Shown here piece by piece: positions 26,697 to 35,915 of a stretch of DNA of 64,000 bases. The first letter of the stretch is position 1. Every line of letters begins with the position of its first letter. A program made the position numbers and the translations under genes. The notes under the pieces are model-generated. The model did no database searches and was not told the origin of the DNA. It saw nothing but the letters and a program-made list of their open reading frames with translations. The stretch covers positions 83,571 through 147,570 of the forward strand of contig DAIDIE010000018.1 of the NCBI GenBank assembly GCA_027459505.1, given 5' to 3'. This DNA comes from Acidobacteriota bacterium. Lineage in GTDB: Bacteria > Acidobacteriota > Terriglobia > Terriglobales > SCQP01.

Positions 26697-26714
26697 CGCC
26701 TCAACGTTGAGGCG
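26697..26714. promoter_or_regulatory. Perfect 18-bp palindrome CGCCTCAACGTTGAGGCG
   Basis: The two 9-bp arms are exact reverse complements. One arm (GTTGAGGCG) is repeated at 26121-26129 upstream of the other small secreted gene, at a similar distance from its start codon. This suggests a shared dimeric regulator for the two putative sorting substrates. Confidence 0.45.
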
Positions 26715-26740
26715 CGTGACTGCTGCCAGAGGGGGGACGG

Positions 26741-27022
26741 ATGCGATTGCGAAGGGCGTTTGTGTTGGTTTTGCCGCTTTCGATTGTCCTAGTAGGCATG
26801 ACTCCGCAGGATTGGGGCGCGCCGGCGCATCGGAATCCGTTTGCCGGGGCGGGCTTCGGTTCAGGTGTTCAACACCGCTCGGTGCAGTTGAAAAAGCCAA
26901 AAGGCTGCAAGAAGAACTCCCCGGAAGATCCCACGGTGGTGCTGGGGCTGCTGGCGGCTGGCGCCGTTGCCTTGGCAAGTCGCAAGCAGCGGCTGGAGTT
27001 AGGCGAAGAAGGGCAGCACTGA
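26741..27022 (+). CDS. Small secreted protein with SPEDP C-terminal sorting-like signal
   Basis: This 93-residue protein has a signal peptide (MRLRRAFVLVLPLSIVLVG) and a short basic mature part with HRSVQLKKPKGCKKN. The end repeats the layout of the other small protein: SPEDP (60-64), TVVLGLLAAGAVALA, then RKQR. Aligned, the two read SPE[ND]P-x-x-V-L-x-LLAA-x-A. I recall PE-x-P-T-type CTERM signals being reported for acidobacterial exosortase substrates, but could not verify that. A tail of nine residues after the basic cluster is unusual. Confidence 0.65.
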   Translation: MRLRRAFVLVLPLSIVLVGMTPQDWGAPAHRNPFAGAGFGSGVQHRSVQLKKPKGCKKNSPEDPTVVLGLLAAGAVALASRKQRLELGEEGQH

Positions 27023-27030
27023 ACAGCAAT

Positions 27031-27058
27031 AGTTGTGAGTTGCCAGTTGCCGGTTGTC
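27031..27058. repeat. Degenerate AGTTGYC heptamer array, 4 units
   Basis: Units are AGTTGTG, AGTTGCC, AGTTGCC, GGTTGTC; a fifth imperfect unit may follow. It matches the array at 6101-6128 in unit length, order and phase. Confidence 0.6.
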
Positions 27059-27172
27059 AGTAGGGCCTAGGGGCAACTCAGCGCCGTGCCCGATCTGGGC
27101 TGGAGGATGGCAAGGCCCTCCACGTGAAACCACAACGCCGCTTCTAGCGCTTTCGAAAATCCGAAGCAGGTA

Positions 27173-27204
27173 AACGGGGCCGCACCCAAGGGTGCGGCCC
27201 CGTT
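27173..27204. terminator. Perfect 15-bp hairpin upstream of dnaE
   Basis: Arms at 27173-27187 and 27190-27204 are exact reverse complements, rich in G and C, separated by AA (a 4-nt loop once the inner pair opens). No U-tract follows on the plus strand, so it may be a non-canonical terminator for the upstream small gene or an RNA end-protection structure. Confidence 0.5.
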
Positions 27205-27341
27205 GTGCTTTGGGGGTAGACGTAGTCCTGGTTTTGAAAACTTTCCGGAGATGAATTGCCGCTTCCTGGAAGCCGTGGAATGAGAGCGGCCGCAGCCGCC
27301 GCTAGCGATCTTCCAGGGCGCAGCGCGGAGTAAAATACCGC

Positions 27342-30300
27342 ATGTCTTCTTCCCGCCCGTTTGTTCATTTGCACGTGCATTCCGATTATTCCTTGCTGGA
27401 CGGGGCATGTGAGCTGAGCCGGCTGGTGGAACTGGCGGCGCGTCAGGGAATGCCGGCGGTGGCGCTCACCGATCACGGCAACCTGTATGGCGCGGTGAGT
27501 TTTCATCAGGCGGCGCGCGCCGCCGGCATTAAGCCCATCCTGGGATGCGAGCTTTACGTCTGCAAGAAAGAGGACCACCGGGCCGCTCCCGAGGGAGACA
27601 GCTACAACCACCTGATTGTTCTGGCGGAGAACGAGACCGGCTACCGCAATCTGGTCAAAATCGTTTCCGAAGCCAGCCTGCACGGTTTTTACTACAAGCC
27701 CCGCATCAGCAAGAAGTTCCTTGCCCAGCACAGCCAGGGGCTGATCGCACTTTCGGCCTGTTTGAAGGGGGAAGTGCAGGAGTTTTTGTCACAGGGCAAA
27801 CCCGAGGACGCATTCCGCGTCGCGGGAGAGTTCAGAGACATTTTCGGGGCCAACAATTTTTTTCTTGAGATTCAAGACCAGGGGTTGGAGCAGGAACACC
27901 GCATCAAGGATGGACTGCTGGAGCTTTCGCGGCGTACACAATTGCCGCTGGTGGCCACCAACGACTGCCATTACCTCACCCACGACGATGCCCGCATGCA
28001 CGATGTTCTGCTGTGCATACAGATGGGGAAGCGCGTGCAGGACGAGAACCGGATGCGCTTCGGCAGCGACCAGTTTTTCCTGAAAAACACCGATGAGATG
28101 CTGGCGGTGTTTGGAGGGGTAGAGGAGGCGGTCTACCGCACCGCGGATATCGCCGAGCGCTGCGAGCTCAAGCTGAAGCCGGTGGACTCGCCGTTTCCCG
28201 AGTTCACGGTTCCCGAGGGGGAGACGATTGACAGCTTTTTCGAGCGGATGACGCGCGAGGGTTTTGCCCGCCGCGAGCCGCGCATTGCGGAGCGCCGCGC
28301 CCTGGGACGCACGCGCTATACGCGTCAGGAATATCAGGAGCGGCTGGATCGCGAGATTCGCATTATTCGCGACATGAAGTTTCCCGGTTACTTCCTCATC
28401 GTCTGGGACTTCATCCGGCATGCCAAGGAACAGGGGATTCCGGTGGGTCCGGGACGCGGTTCGGCGGCGGGCAGCCTGGTGTCATTTGCGCTGGGCATCA
28501 CCGACGTGGATCCGCTGGAAAACGAGCTGCTGTTCGAGCGCTTTTTGAATCCCGAACGCATTTCCATGCCGGATATCGACGTGGATTTCTGCATGAACCG
28601 GCGCGGCGAGGTGATCGATTACGTGACACACAAGTACGGCCGCGAGCAGGTGTCGCAGATTATCACCTTTGGAACGCTGGCGGCGAAGGCGGCCATCAAG
28701 GACGTGGGCCGCGCCATGGACCTGCCCTACGGCGAGGTGGACCGCATCGCCAAGCTGGTTCCGAACGTGGTGAATATCACGTTGGAATCGGCGATGGAGC
28801 AGTCGCCGGAGCTGCAAAAACTCTACGACAACGATACGCGGACGCGGGAACTGTTGGACGTTGCGAAGAAGGTGGAAGGCCTGTGCCGGCATTCCGGCAT
28901 GCACGCCGCGGGAGTGGTGATTGCGCCCCGTCCACTGACGGAACTGGTGCCGCTGACCCGTACCAACCGCGATGAAATCGTAACCCAGTACGACATGACC
29001 GGATTGGAAAAGATTGGTCTGCTGAAGATGGACTTTCTGGGGCTGACCACGCTGACCATCCTGGACGACGCGGTGCGGATGATCAATGAGCGCAATCGCC
29101 GGCAGGGAGCGGCGGAGGTGGATCTTTCGAATCTGCCCGACGAGGATGCGCTGACGTATGAGCTGTTCTGCAAAGGACTGACGAGCGGCGTCTTCCAGTT
29201 TGAATCGCAGGGCATGCGCGACATCCTCAAGCGGTACCGGCCGGAGCGGCTCAGCGACCTGACCGCGCTGAACGCGTTGTACCGTCCGGGCCCGATCCAG
29301 GGCGGGATGATTGACGATTTCGTCGAACGCAAGCACGGGCGGCGCAAGATCGAGTACCTGCTGCCGGAACTGGAGCCGATTCTTTCGGAGACGCTGGGCG
29401 TGTTCGTCTATCAGGAGCAGGTGATGCAGGCGGCCAACCGGCTGGCCGGCTATTCGCTCGGAGAAGCCGACATGCTGCGCCGGGCCATGGGAAAGAAAAA
29501 GCCGGAGGAGATGGCCAAGCACCGGGAGAAGTTTGTCGCCGGGGCAGTGGAGCGCAAGCTACCGAAGGAGCGTACCGAGCAGATTTTCGATCTCATGGCG
29601 CAGTTTGCCGGATATGGTTTTAACAAAAGCCACTCCGCCGCCTACGCGATTGTGGCTTATCAGACGGCTTACCTGAAAGCGCATTTTCCGGTGGAGTTCA
29701 TGGCGGCGCTGTTGACCTCGTCGACGGGCAACACCGACAACGTGGTCAAGTACATCAACGAGTGCCGCGAAATGAAGATTGCGGTGCTGCCGCCCGCCAT
29801 CAACCATTCCGCCGCGAACTTCACGCCGCAGGGGGAGGCGATCCGCTTTGGGCTGAGCGCGATTAAGAACGTCGGGGAGAACGCGGTGGCGGCCATTCTG
29901 CAGGCGCGCCGCGATGGCGGACCGTTTACGACGATGTACGATTTCTGCGCGCGTGTCGCCTCGAAGGTGATGAACAAGCGGGTTATTGAAAGTCTGGTGA
30001 AAAGCGGCGCGATGGACGAAATGGCGGGCGATTACCAGGGGGGCAATCCCAGGGCGGCGCTGTTCGCGTTGATTGATCGCGCGCTGGAGCAGGCGCAAAA
30101 GGATGAAAAGGCGCGCGAGATCGGGCAACACGGACTGTTTTTGTCTTTTGGCGAGCCCGAACAGAGGCGGACCGCCGAACCACTGCCTAAAGTGCCGGAG
30201 TGGGACGAGGCTACCCGACTGGCGTACGAGAAAGAGATTTTGGGATTTTACGTGACGGGCCATCCGCTGGACCGGGTTGCGGACCTGATGGACGATCTCA

Positions 30301-30839
30301 ATCTGACTCCGCTGGACCGGTTGCAAGGGCGGCGCGGCAAGGAAGAGACTTTGGTGGGGGGGCTGTTGTCGGGCGTGCAGGTCAAGCGCAACAAGAAGGG
30401 CGAGGCCTGGGCGGTGGCGCAGTTGGAAGATCGCACCGGCAGGGTAGAACTGTTGTGCTTTGCCGAAGCTTATCGGCGTCTGGAGACGCAGATTCGGATG
30501 ACCGTTCCGGTGGTGGTCAAAGCCAAGCTGACCGAGGGAGACGCGGAGCCCAAGCTGCAGGTGCAGGAAATCAGGGAGTTGTCGGGAGAGAGGCCGGTGC
30601 TCCCCCGTGCGGTGTTGGTGCGGCTTGCGGTGGACGAGCTGACAGAAGACCGGGTAGCTGATATGGCGCGGCTTCTGGAAAGCCGCCCGGGATCGGCTAA
30701 GATACATGTGCAGGCCCGTTCCGCCTCGGCTGGCTTCGAGCAAGTGCTTGAGGTGGGCGCCGGCGTTACCGCCGACGCGCGTTTTCGCCGGGAAGTGGAA
30801 GCGCTTTGCGGACGGGGCAGCGTGCGGGTGGTCGATTAA
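27342..30839 (+). CDS. dnaE: DNA polymerase III alpha subunit
   Basis: This 1165-residue replicative polymerase has an N-terminal PHP domain ([16 protein letters not shown], residues 7-22; [11 protein letters not shown]), the Pol III palm with catalytic aspartates in MPDIDVDF (409-416), the thumb/fingers motif [20 protein letters not shown] and helix-hairpin-helix region, and a C-terminal OB fold ([20 protein letters not shown]). Length and order match DnaE1, not PolC or DnaE2. It stands alone and is followed 62 bp later by accA, a neighbour pair seen in many bacteria. Confidence 0.97.
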   Translation: MSSSRPFVHLHVHSDYSLLDGACELSRLVELAARQGMPAVALTDHGNLYGAVSFHQAARAAGIKPILGCELYVCKKEDHRAAPEGDSYNHLIVLAENETGYRNLVKIVSEASLHGFYYKPRISKKFLAQHSQGLIALSACLKGEVQEFLSQGKPEDAFRVAGEFRDIFGANNFFLEIQDQGLEQEHRIKDGLLELSRRTQLPLVATNDCHYLTHDDARMHDVLLCIQMGKRVQDENRMRFGSDQFFLKNTDEMLAVFGGVEEAVYRTADIAERCELKLKPVDSPFPEFTVPEGETIDSFFERMTREGFARREPRIAERRALGRTRYTRQEYQERLDREIRIIRDMKFPGYFLIVWDFIRHAKEQGIPVGPGRGSAAGSLVSFALGITDVDPLENELLFERFLNPERISMPDIDVDFCMNRRGEVIDYVTHKYGREQVSQIITFGTLAAKAAIKDVGRAMDLPYGEVDRIAKLVPNVVNITLESAMEQSPELQKLYDNDTRTRELLDVAKKVEGLCRHSGMHAAGVVIAPRPLTELVPLTRTNRDEIVTQYDMTGLEKIGLLKMDFLGLTTLTILDDAVRMINERNRRQGAAEVDLSNLPDEDALTYELFCKGLTSGVFQFESQGMRDILKRYRPERLSDLTALNALYRPGPIQGGMIDDFVERKHGRRKIEYLLPELEPILSETLGVFVYQEQVMQAANRLAGYSLGEADMLRRAMGKKKPEEMAKHREKFVAGAVERKLPKERTEQIFDLMAQFAGYGFNKSHSAAYAIVAYQTAYLKAHFPVEFMAALLTSSTGNTDNVVKYINECREMKIAVLPPAINHSAANFTPQGEAIRFGLSAIKNVGENAVAAILQARRDGGPFTTMYDFCARVASKVMNKRVIESLVKSGAMDEMAGDYQGGNPRAALFALIDRALEQAQKDEKAREIGQHGLFLSFGEPEQRRTAEPLPKVPEWDEATRLAYEKEILGFYVTGHPLDRVADLMDDLNLTPLDRLQGRRGKEETLVGGLLSGVQVKRNKKGEAWAVAQLEDRTGRVELLCFAEAYRRLETQIRMTVPVVVKAKLTEGDAEPKLQVQEIRELSGERPVLPRAVLVRLAVDELTEDRVADMARLLESRPGSAKIHVQARSASAGFEQVLEVGAGVTADARFRREVEALCGRGSVRVVD

Positions 30840-30901
30840 GCCCGTTTCGCCGCGCCCAGGGATTGGTGACGGAGCCGTGCCTTGAGCCGTGCCTTAATGC
30901 T

Positions 30902-31912
30902 ATGAATGACGTGACTGAAGACAGCGCTCCCCAGAATGCGAGCGGTGCGGCGGCGCCGTTGGAGAACTCTGCGAGGAATGGTTACCAGCCGGCAAGCGCG
31001 CCAGTGAATGCCTCCGCCGATAATGCGGCAATTGCGGCTTCCGTGGACGGAGCGGCAGGCGCCTCAATCACGGCCGCGCTGGGTGATGCTCCAGGGGCAG
31101 GGGAAGCGGCTACGTCGGGCGCCTGGCGGCGGGTTACGCTGGCGCGCCATCCGCAGCGCCCGACGTTCCTGGATCTGGCGCGCGAGCTGTTCACCGATTT
31201 CAGCGAATTGCACGGGGACCGCCGTTTCGGCGACGACCAGGCGCTGTTGGGAGCGATGGCGCGGTTCCAGGGGCAGGAAGTCATGGTGGTAGGGCAGCAA
31301 CGCGGGCGCGACACCAAAGAGAAGGTGCGCTGCAATTTTGGCATGCCCAAGCCGGAGGGTTATCGCAAGGCGCTGCGGCTGATGCAGTTGGCGGAGAAAT
31401 TCCGGCGTCCGGTTTTGACCTTCATTGATACTCAGGGCGCCTACCCGGGAATGGACGCGGAGGAGCGCGGCCAAGCGGAGGCGATTGCCTTCAACCTGCG
31501 GGAGATGCCGCGGCTAGGGGTGCCGGTGATCAGTGTTGTAATCGGCGAGGGAGGCAGTGGCGGCGCGTTGGCGATTGCCATGGCGAACCGGGTGCTGATG
31601 CTGGAGAACGCGATCTATTCGGTGATCTCGCCGGAAGGCTGCGCTTCGATCATGTGGCGGGGAGCGGAACACAAACAGACCGCCGCGGCGGCGTTGAAGC
31701 TGACGGCGCCGGAGTTGTTGGAGCTCAAGCTGATTGACGAGGTGGTTGGTGAGCCGGAAGGGGGAGCGCACCTGGACGTGGCAGATACCGCCGCGCGGCT
31801 TGGACAGGCTTTGCGCAGCAATCTCACTGAGTTGCAGCGCCTGAATGCAGAGCAATTGCGGCAGCAGCGTTACGCGCGTTTTCGCAACATTGGGCAGTTC
31901 TATTCGGAATAG
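30902..31912 (+). CDS. accA: Acetyl-CoA carboxylase carboxyltransferase subunit alpha
   Basis: This 336-residue protein carries the AccA core from about residue 75: [80 protein letters not shown] and [14 protein letters not shown]. It forms the transferase with AccD, which is not in the window, in fatty-acid synthesis. The first 70 residues are Ala/Ser/Asn-rich and look disordered, whereas AccA normally starts with an FE-K-P helical segment. The start ATG at 30902 follows no strong ribosome binding site; no better start lies between it and the core. Confidence 0.95.
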   Translation: MNDVTEDSAPQNASGAAAPLENSARNGYQPASAPVNASADNAAIAASVDGAAGASITAALGDAPGAGEAATSGAWRRVTLARHPQRPTFLDLARELFTDFSELHGDRRFGDDQALLGAMARFQGQEVMVVGQQRGRDTKEKVRCNFGMPKPEGYRKALRLMQLAEKFRRPVLTFIDTQGAYPGMDAEERGQAEAIAFNLREMPRLGVPVISVVIGEGGSGGALAIAMANRVLMLENAIYSVISPEGCASIMWRGAEHKQTAAAALKLTAPELLELKLIDEVVGEPEGGAHLDVADTAARLGQALRSNLTELQRLNAEQLRQQRYARFRNIGQFYSE

Positions 31913-31947
31913 CCGCCCGCTGCCGCTTCCGGCAGTCTCATCATACT

Positions 31948-32002
31948 AACGAGCCAGGGCCGAGTCGAACTCATTTTGAGTTTGACTCGGCCCTGGCTCG
32001 TT
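31948..32002. repeat. 26-bp inverted repeat (3-nt loop)
   Basis: Arms at 31948-31973 and 31977-32002 match at 25 of 26 positions, the single difference allowing a G-U pair in RNA. It lies 36 bp after accA and could act as its terminator, though no T-run follows. The right arm plus CAG recurs at 32337-32363. Confidence 0.7.
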
Positions 32003-32336
32003 CAGACAAGATGCGGTACGGCCGCTTTTATCCCACTGCTACGGCGTTCGGCCCCGCCCGGCCATTCAATCCTAGTGGCGCGGCGCGGCTTGGGGCCGAA
32101 GCTGACGGATGTTGGCAGCGCTTCACTAGCTCGAGTTCATCGCACCAGGGCGCTTCTGCGATCCACATGGGCGCTATTTTGGCGGCATGCGGCTATTCCT
32201 GCAGAGAAAAGCCGCACTCTTTTCCGTCTCAATAACTCGCATGGAGACGAACGCGGGCGTCGCCAGCGGTGCGGGACCTAAACGGCAACCCGGACCCTTG
32301 GCTACGACTTCGGCCTGCGATCTTAAACTCGAAAAC

Positions 32337-32363
32337 AGTTCGACTCGGCCCTGGCTCGTTCAG
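32337..32363. repeat. Third copy of the repeat arm, direct orientation
   Basis: These 27 bp match 31979-32005 with one difference, 358 bp downstream and in the same orientation. No matching opposite arm is present next to it. Confidence 0.7.
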
Positions 32364-32441
32364 GCGAGGTCTCGCTGGGAAGAAAGTAGGGAAGTGAGCG
32401 GGTAGTGTGGTGGGCTGCTTGCAGGGCGCGTCTAAGGGCGT

Positions 32442-33482
32442 GTGGAGGACGGAAGGGAGTGCGCAGAGCGGTACGGGGTGGAGTTCGAGTTGAGCTGCGT
32501 GCTGGGTGCGATGCGGGCAGTGCTGCGGCCATTGCATAGCGTGGCGTGGCAATCAGAGTCGGAAGCCCGGGTGACAGAGCGTGACCCACCAAAGCCGGTT
32601 CAGGAAGCGCTGCGCCTGGCCGCCAGTCAGCTGGGACAACTGGAAGGCTGGCCGCAGGGCGCTAGCGAGCAGCGCGATTGTCTGGCGGCGGAACTGCTGC
32701 GGGAGGCGTTGCGGTTGTGGCGGGAGCGTCAGCCTCCGCGCAGCCTGGAAGTGCGCCTCTGGGGAGCGGAACCGGTTTGGCTCGAAGTGACCCATCAGGG
32801 TTTTGCACGGTTACGCCGGGCGTTGTTGGGGTTGTGGCGTGATTTGGAACTGGCGACCGCGCCGCGACACGTGACTGCGCAGATGTTTACCGAGCGCGGC
32901 AGTGAGGGGGCACAACTGCGTTTGCTCTTCTCGGTAACGGTACCCGAAAGAGTGGTTGAGCGGCAGCGGTGGGGTGGTTGGCTGGCGCCGGATGAAGTGA
33001 CGTTGCTGTTGCCACTTCCTTTGGCTGACCTGCGGCTGCAGGCCGGGAAAGTCCTGGAGGCGCGTCCTGGTGGGTTTCGTGCTGGGAGGGGAAGGGCGAG
33101 ATTACCGGCTTCGGGGAGGGTCCTGCTGCTTTCCCCGGCGCCGGCGCTGGCGGGCTATTACAGGTCTGTGTTGGGTGCTGCCGGGCTGCGTTTGAGCTGG
33201 GTGCGCGACACTGGCGCGGCACGGGAATGGCTGGCGCGACAGGTCCAATGTGAACAAATGGCGCCCGTGTTGTTTGATGGGGACTCCTTTGATCATCCGG
33301 AGCTTCCGCTACGGGCTCTTGCACAGGCCGATCCCGGAATCGGACGGTACTTGTGGTTTCTCACGGATCGTCTGACTCAGCCGGCCTTGCGAGTGTCCGG
33401 AGGGAGTGTAGAGCAACTACCACGCTGGCTTTCGGCGGAAGAAGTCTTGCGGCGGATAGGAAATATGTGCGCGGAGACATGA
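32442..33482 (+). CDS. Uncharacterised protein with degenerate receiver-like C-terminus
   Basis: This 346-residue cytosolic protein has no signal peptide or membrane helix. The C-terminal 120 residues (GRVLLLSPAPALAGYYRSVL, PVLFDGDSFDHPE, RYLWFLTD, PRWLSAEEVLRRI) follow the strand/helix order of a response-regulator receiver domain, but the conserved acidic pair and the Thr/Lys positions are not recognisable. The N-terminal part has a helix EALRLAASQLGQLEGW and a region with the rhythm of a kinase ATPase fold (RLRRALLGLWRDLELAT) lacking its Asn and Gly boxes. It may be a pseudo-kinase/pseudo-receiver. The GTG start is uncertain; ATG at 32511 is an alternative. Confidence 0.55.
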   Translation: MEDGRECAERYGVEFELSCVLGAMRAVLRPLHSVAWQSESEARVTERDPPKPVQEALRLAASQLGQLEGWPQGASEQRDCLAAELLREALRLWRERQPPRSLEVRLWGAEPVWLEVTHQGFARLRRALLGLWRDLELATAPRHVTAQMFTERGSEGAQLRLLFSVTVPERVVERQRWGGWLAPDEVTLLLPLPLADLRLQAGKVLEARPGGFRAGRGRARLPASGRVLLLSPAPALAGYYRSVLGAAGLRLSWVRDTGAAREWLARQVQCEQMAPVLFDGDSFDHPELPLRALAQADPGIGRYLWFLTDRLTQPALRVSGGSVEQLPRWLSAEEVLRRIGNMCAET

Positions 33483-33787
33483 AAAAAATGCCGTCTCAGC
33501 ATCTCCACGTTTTTTAAAAGGCAAGCTGAAGCCCTGTTTTCAACACCTTAGGTTTGGCATTGGATTTGCCCTGAAGACAGCAGACGAAGTGGCGCAACCA
33601 AGGGCTCCGATTCGGGAAACCGGACGGAGCCCTTAATACGTATAAAGACCTGAGAGGCGAAAGGCCTCCCTTTGAGGCTTTGGCCTGAGCTGGCTTTCCG
33701 ATCGAATTTGTTACACTGATCGGCAACCCAGGTCGCTGCTTGCCTTCCTTGCGGAACAATGAGCAGATGGGTTCTCAGGAGATTCTA
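33483..33787. other. Gene-free leader region before secreted protein gene
   Basis: About 305 bp with a strong hairpin at 33600-33634, a second small one around 33655-33669 (GAGGC-GAAAG-GCCTC), and a TACACT box at 33713-33718 that could be a -10. A minus-strand open frame here lacks protein-like features. Confidence 0.4.
33600..33634. terminator. Two-tier hairpin, probable terminator
   Basis: AAGGGCTCCG at 33600-33609 pairs with CGGAGCCCTT at 33625-33634; inside, CGG-GAAA-CCG forms a tetraloop stem. Only AATACG follows, so U-tract support is weak. Confidence 0.5.
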
Positions 33788-34729
33788 GTGAAGTTCAAAA
33801 CCCTGTTGTTTTCTTTAGGTCTGTTGGCTTTGACCGCGGTGAGTGCCGAAGCGGCCGAACTGGGCGCCATGGCTCAGGCGGTGTTGCCCGCCACCACGCG
33901 GCAAATCATTTCCATCGATTATCAGCGGCTCGGCACCAATCCTTTGGCGAAGAGCTTTGAGGACAAGGCACTGCCGCCGCAGATGCGCGATGTTGGAGCC
34001 CTGCTCAAGCACGGCGGACTGGACCCGCAACACACCCTGAACCACCTGACCTTCGCTACCTTTGGAGATAAGGGCCGGGTAGGGTTTGTCGGCATCGCCG
34101 AGGGCAGCTTTCAAAATCTGAAGAAGACCAACTTCTTCCGGCCCACCAAGCTGCATCCGCATCCTCCTCAGTACAACGGCGTTGATCTGTACGAGTCGCA
34201 GGGGCTGACCTTCATCATCCCGGACCAGAGCACGCTGGTATTTGGCGATCGCAGCTCGGTGAAGAAGGCAATCGACGCCGAACAGGGAAGCATGCCGCGC
34301 CTGGACGGCAACGAGCAGATGACCGATCTGATTGCCGGAACGCAGTCTTCAGACGTTTGGAGCGTTCTGGATGCGGCTGGGACGCGCAACATGGTGGGTT
34401 CGCTGGTGAAAGGCGCAACCCAGGTCAACCTCAGCACGTTTGAAAACGAGCTGCGGGGATCGCGCTATACCGTGCAGTTCAACAACGACATTCAATTGAA
34501 CCTGGAAGTGTTGACGCACAGCACCATGGCGGCCGCGGCGCTGAGCACCGGAATGCGTGCCGCAGTGGCTTATGAGCAGTACCAGGAGAAGAGTCCGCAG
34601 CTCAAGGCGCTGCTCAACAACGTTGAAGTGGACTCATCGGGCACCCACGCCTTCCTGCAGGTCTCCTCTCCGGAGACAACCGTGGCGCAGCTTGCCTCCT
34701 CCGATCTGATGAAGAACCTGACGCACTGA
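33788..34729 (+). CDS. Secreted protein of unknown function
   Basis: This 313-residue protein starts at GTG 33788, chosen because AGGAG lies 6-7 nt upstream and a signal peptide follows directly (FKTLLFSLGLLALTAVSAEA). The mature protein has alternating strands and helices (ATTRQIISIDYQRLGTNPLA, TLVFGDRSSVKKAID, DVWSVLDAAGTRNM). I recall similar acidobacterial secreted proteins of this length without known function. It is a single-gene unit with a leader and its own terminator. Confidence 0.8.
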   Translation: MKFKTLLFSLGLLALTAVSAEAAELGAMAQAVLPATTRQIISIDYQRLGTNPLAKSFEDKALPPQMRDVGALLKHGGLDPQHTLNHLTFATFGDKGRVGFVGIAEGSFQNLKKTNFFRPTKLHPHPPQYNGVDLYESQGLTFIIPDQSTLVFGDRSSVKKAIDAEQGSMPRLDGNEQMTDLIAGTQSSDVWSVLDAAGTRNMVGSLVKGATQVNLSTFENELRGSRYTVQFNNDIQLNLEVLTHSTMAAAALSTGMRAAVAYEQYQEKSPQLKALLNNVEVDSSGTHAFLQVSSPETTVAQLASSDLMKNLTH

Positions 34730-34754
34730 CGCACATCCGCATGTGAAAAAGAAG

Positions 34755-34787
34755 AGCCCCGCCAGTTACGGCGGGGCTTTTCTTTTT
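34755..34787. terminator. Rho-independent terminator, usable in both directions
   Basis: AGCCCCGCC (34755-34763), loop AGTTAC, GGCGGGGCT (34770-34778), then TTTCTTTTT on the plus strand. On the minus strand the stem is followed by CTTCTTTTTC, so it can also end purU transcription. Confidence 0.9.
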
Positions 34788-34818
34788 GGCTTCCGGTGGT
34801 GAGCCCGGACGGGGCAGT

Positions 34819-35712
34819 TCAGCGCTCGCCGGGCAGAACTTCAGCGTCAATTTCATGGACCACGCCCCAGTGCACATCCAGCTTGCGTTCCAGGCAAAGT
34901 TGAACGGCGCGCACCAGGGTGCTGGCTTCATGTTGACGGCCCAGGGCGATGATCTCGGCCAGGCCAGCGCCCGGAGGAATGACAAAGGCCTCCTGGGCGA
35001 TGATGGGGCCTTCATCCAGATCCATGGTGACGAAGTGCGCCGTGACGCCGGCGATCTTTACCCCGCGTTCATAGGCTTGGCGATAGGCGTTGGCGCCGGG
35101 GAAGGCGGGCAGCAGCGAGGGGTGGATGTTGATGATCTTGTTTCGATGGCGCCAAACAAAGGAGGGCGACAGAATCTTCATGAAGCGCGCCAGAACGACG
35201 TAGTCCGCTTCCTGTTCCTCGATCAGGCACAGCATCTCCTGCTCGGCGCGATGGCGATCGCTGTAGTCAACTTCGAAGAAGGGGACGCCATACTGTTCAG
35301 CCAGCGGGCGCAGGGCGGCGTGATTGCCGGCCATGAGGGCCACCTCGGCCGGAATAGCGCCGCTTCTAACGGCCTGGAGGATCGCGGCCGGACACTCCGC
35401 CTCGCGCGTGACCAGCAGGGCCAGGCGCTGAGGCGTATGTTGATGGAGAAAGCGGGTGCGGATCTCCATGCCCAGTTGCCGCCCCACATCCTGGAGCGAG
35501 GTCAATAGGGCCTCCCGGTCGAGGGTCTCCCAGGTGGCGAGCAGAAACATGCTGAACATGCCGCGCGTAACCTGCTGCTCAACCTCTTCCAGGTTGGCGC
35601 CGGTTTGAAATAAGACCTGCGTCACCTGCGCGACCACACCGGCGCGGTCATGGCCGATAACGGTAATTTGTGCCGTGATGGGCAGGGAAGAGGGAGACGG
35701 TAGCTGGTTCAT
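34819..35712 (-). CDS. purU: Formyltetrahydrofolate deformylase
   Basis: This 297-residue enzyme hydrolyses 10-formyl-THF to THF and formate, balancing one-carbon pools. It has an N-terminal ACT domain (ITVIGHDRAGVVAQVTQVLF, about 16-90) and a formyl-transferase fold with ADYVVLARFMKILSP, NKIINIHPSLLPAFPGANAY (catalytic region N195/H197) and TAHFVTMDLDEGPIIAQ (D231/D233). Sequence and length agree with PurU rather than PurN. It is a single gene; the segment before MNQL has no good alternative start. Confidence 0.95.
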   Translation of the reverse strand: MNQLPSPSSLPITAQITVIGHDRAGVVAQVTQVLFQTGANLEEVEQQVTRGMFSMFLLATWETLDREALLTSLQDVGRQLGMEIRTRFLHQHTPQRLALLVTREAECPAAILQAVRSGAIPAEVALMAGNHAALRPLAEQYGVPFFEVDYSDRHRAEQEMLCLIEEQEADYVVLARFMKILSPSFVWRHRNKIINIHPSLLPAFPGANAYRQAYERGVKIAGVTAHFVTMDLDEGPIIAQEAFVIPPGAGLAEIIALGRQHEASTLVRAVQLCLERKLDVHWGVVHEIDAEVLPGER

Positions 35713-35915
35713 GTGTGAAGGCCGCGCGGGGCAGTTCGCTCATCCGCTCCCGGCAAGTGAAGGGCCGGGATTGGCCAATCGCGCAGCACTGCACTATTAT
35801 GAACGCAATCGTGCTTCGTGGAGAATGCGCGCGAGATGGTGAACGACTGATGGGTTGAGCGCGGACGGGCGCTCAGTCGAAGACACTCAGTCGAAGACAT
35901 TCACGGGAGTGAACT

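Larger units (their letters stand above)
31913..32441. other. Gene-free region with long inverted repeat and third copy
   Basis: About 529 bp between accA and the next gene hold no convincing gene. The repeat arms at 31948-32002 and 32337-32363 bracket roughly 330 bp of sequence with short, mutually unrelated open frames. This could be a non-autonomous element remnant. Confidence 0.5.

Noticed and set aside
32011-32235. Small open frame between the repeats
   Set aside because: Overlapping open frames in other phases, no ribosome binding site and no protein-like composition.
31960-32360. GAGTCGAACTC / GTTCGACTC motifs resembling a tRNA T-loop
   Set aside because: No acceptor, D or anticodon arms could be folded around them; they belong to the inverted repeat.
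33514-33759. Minus-strand open frame of 81 codons
   Set aside because: It runs through the hairpin region and the promoter of the secreted-protein gene and has no family features.
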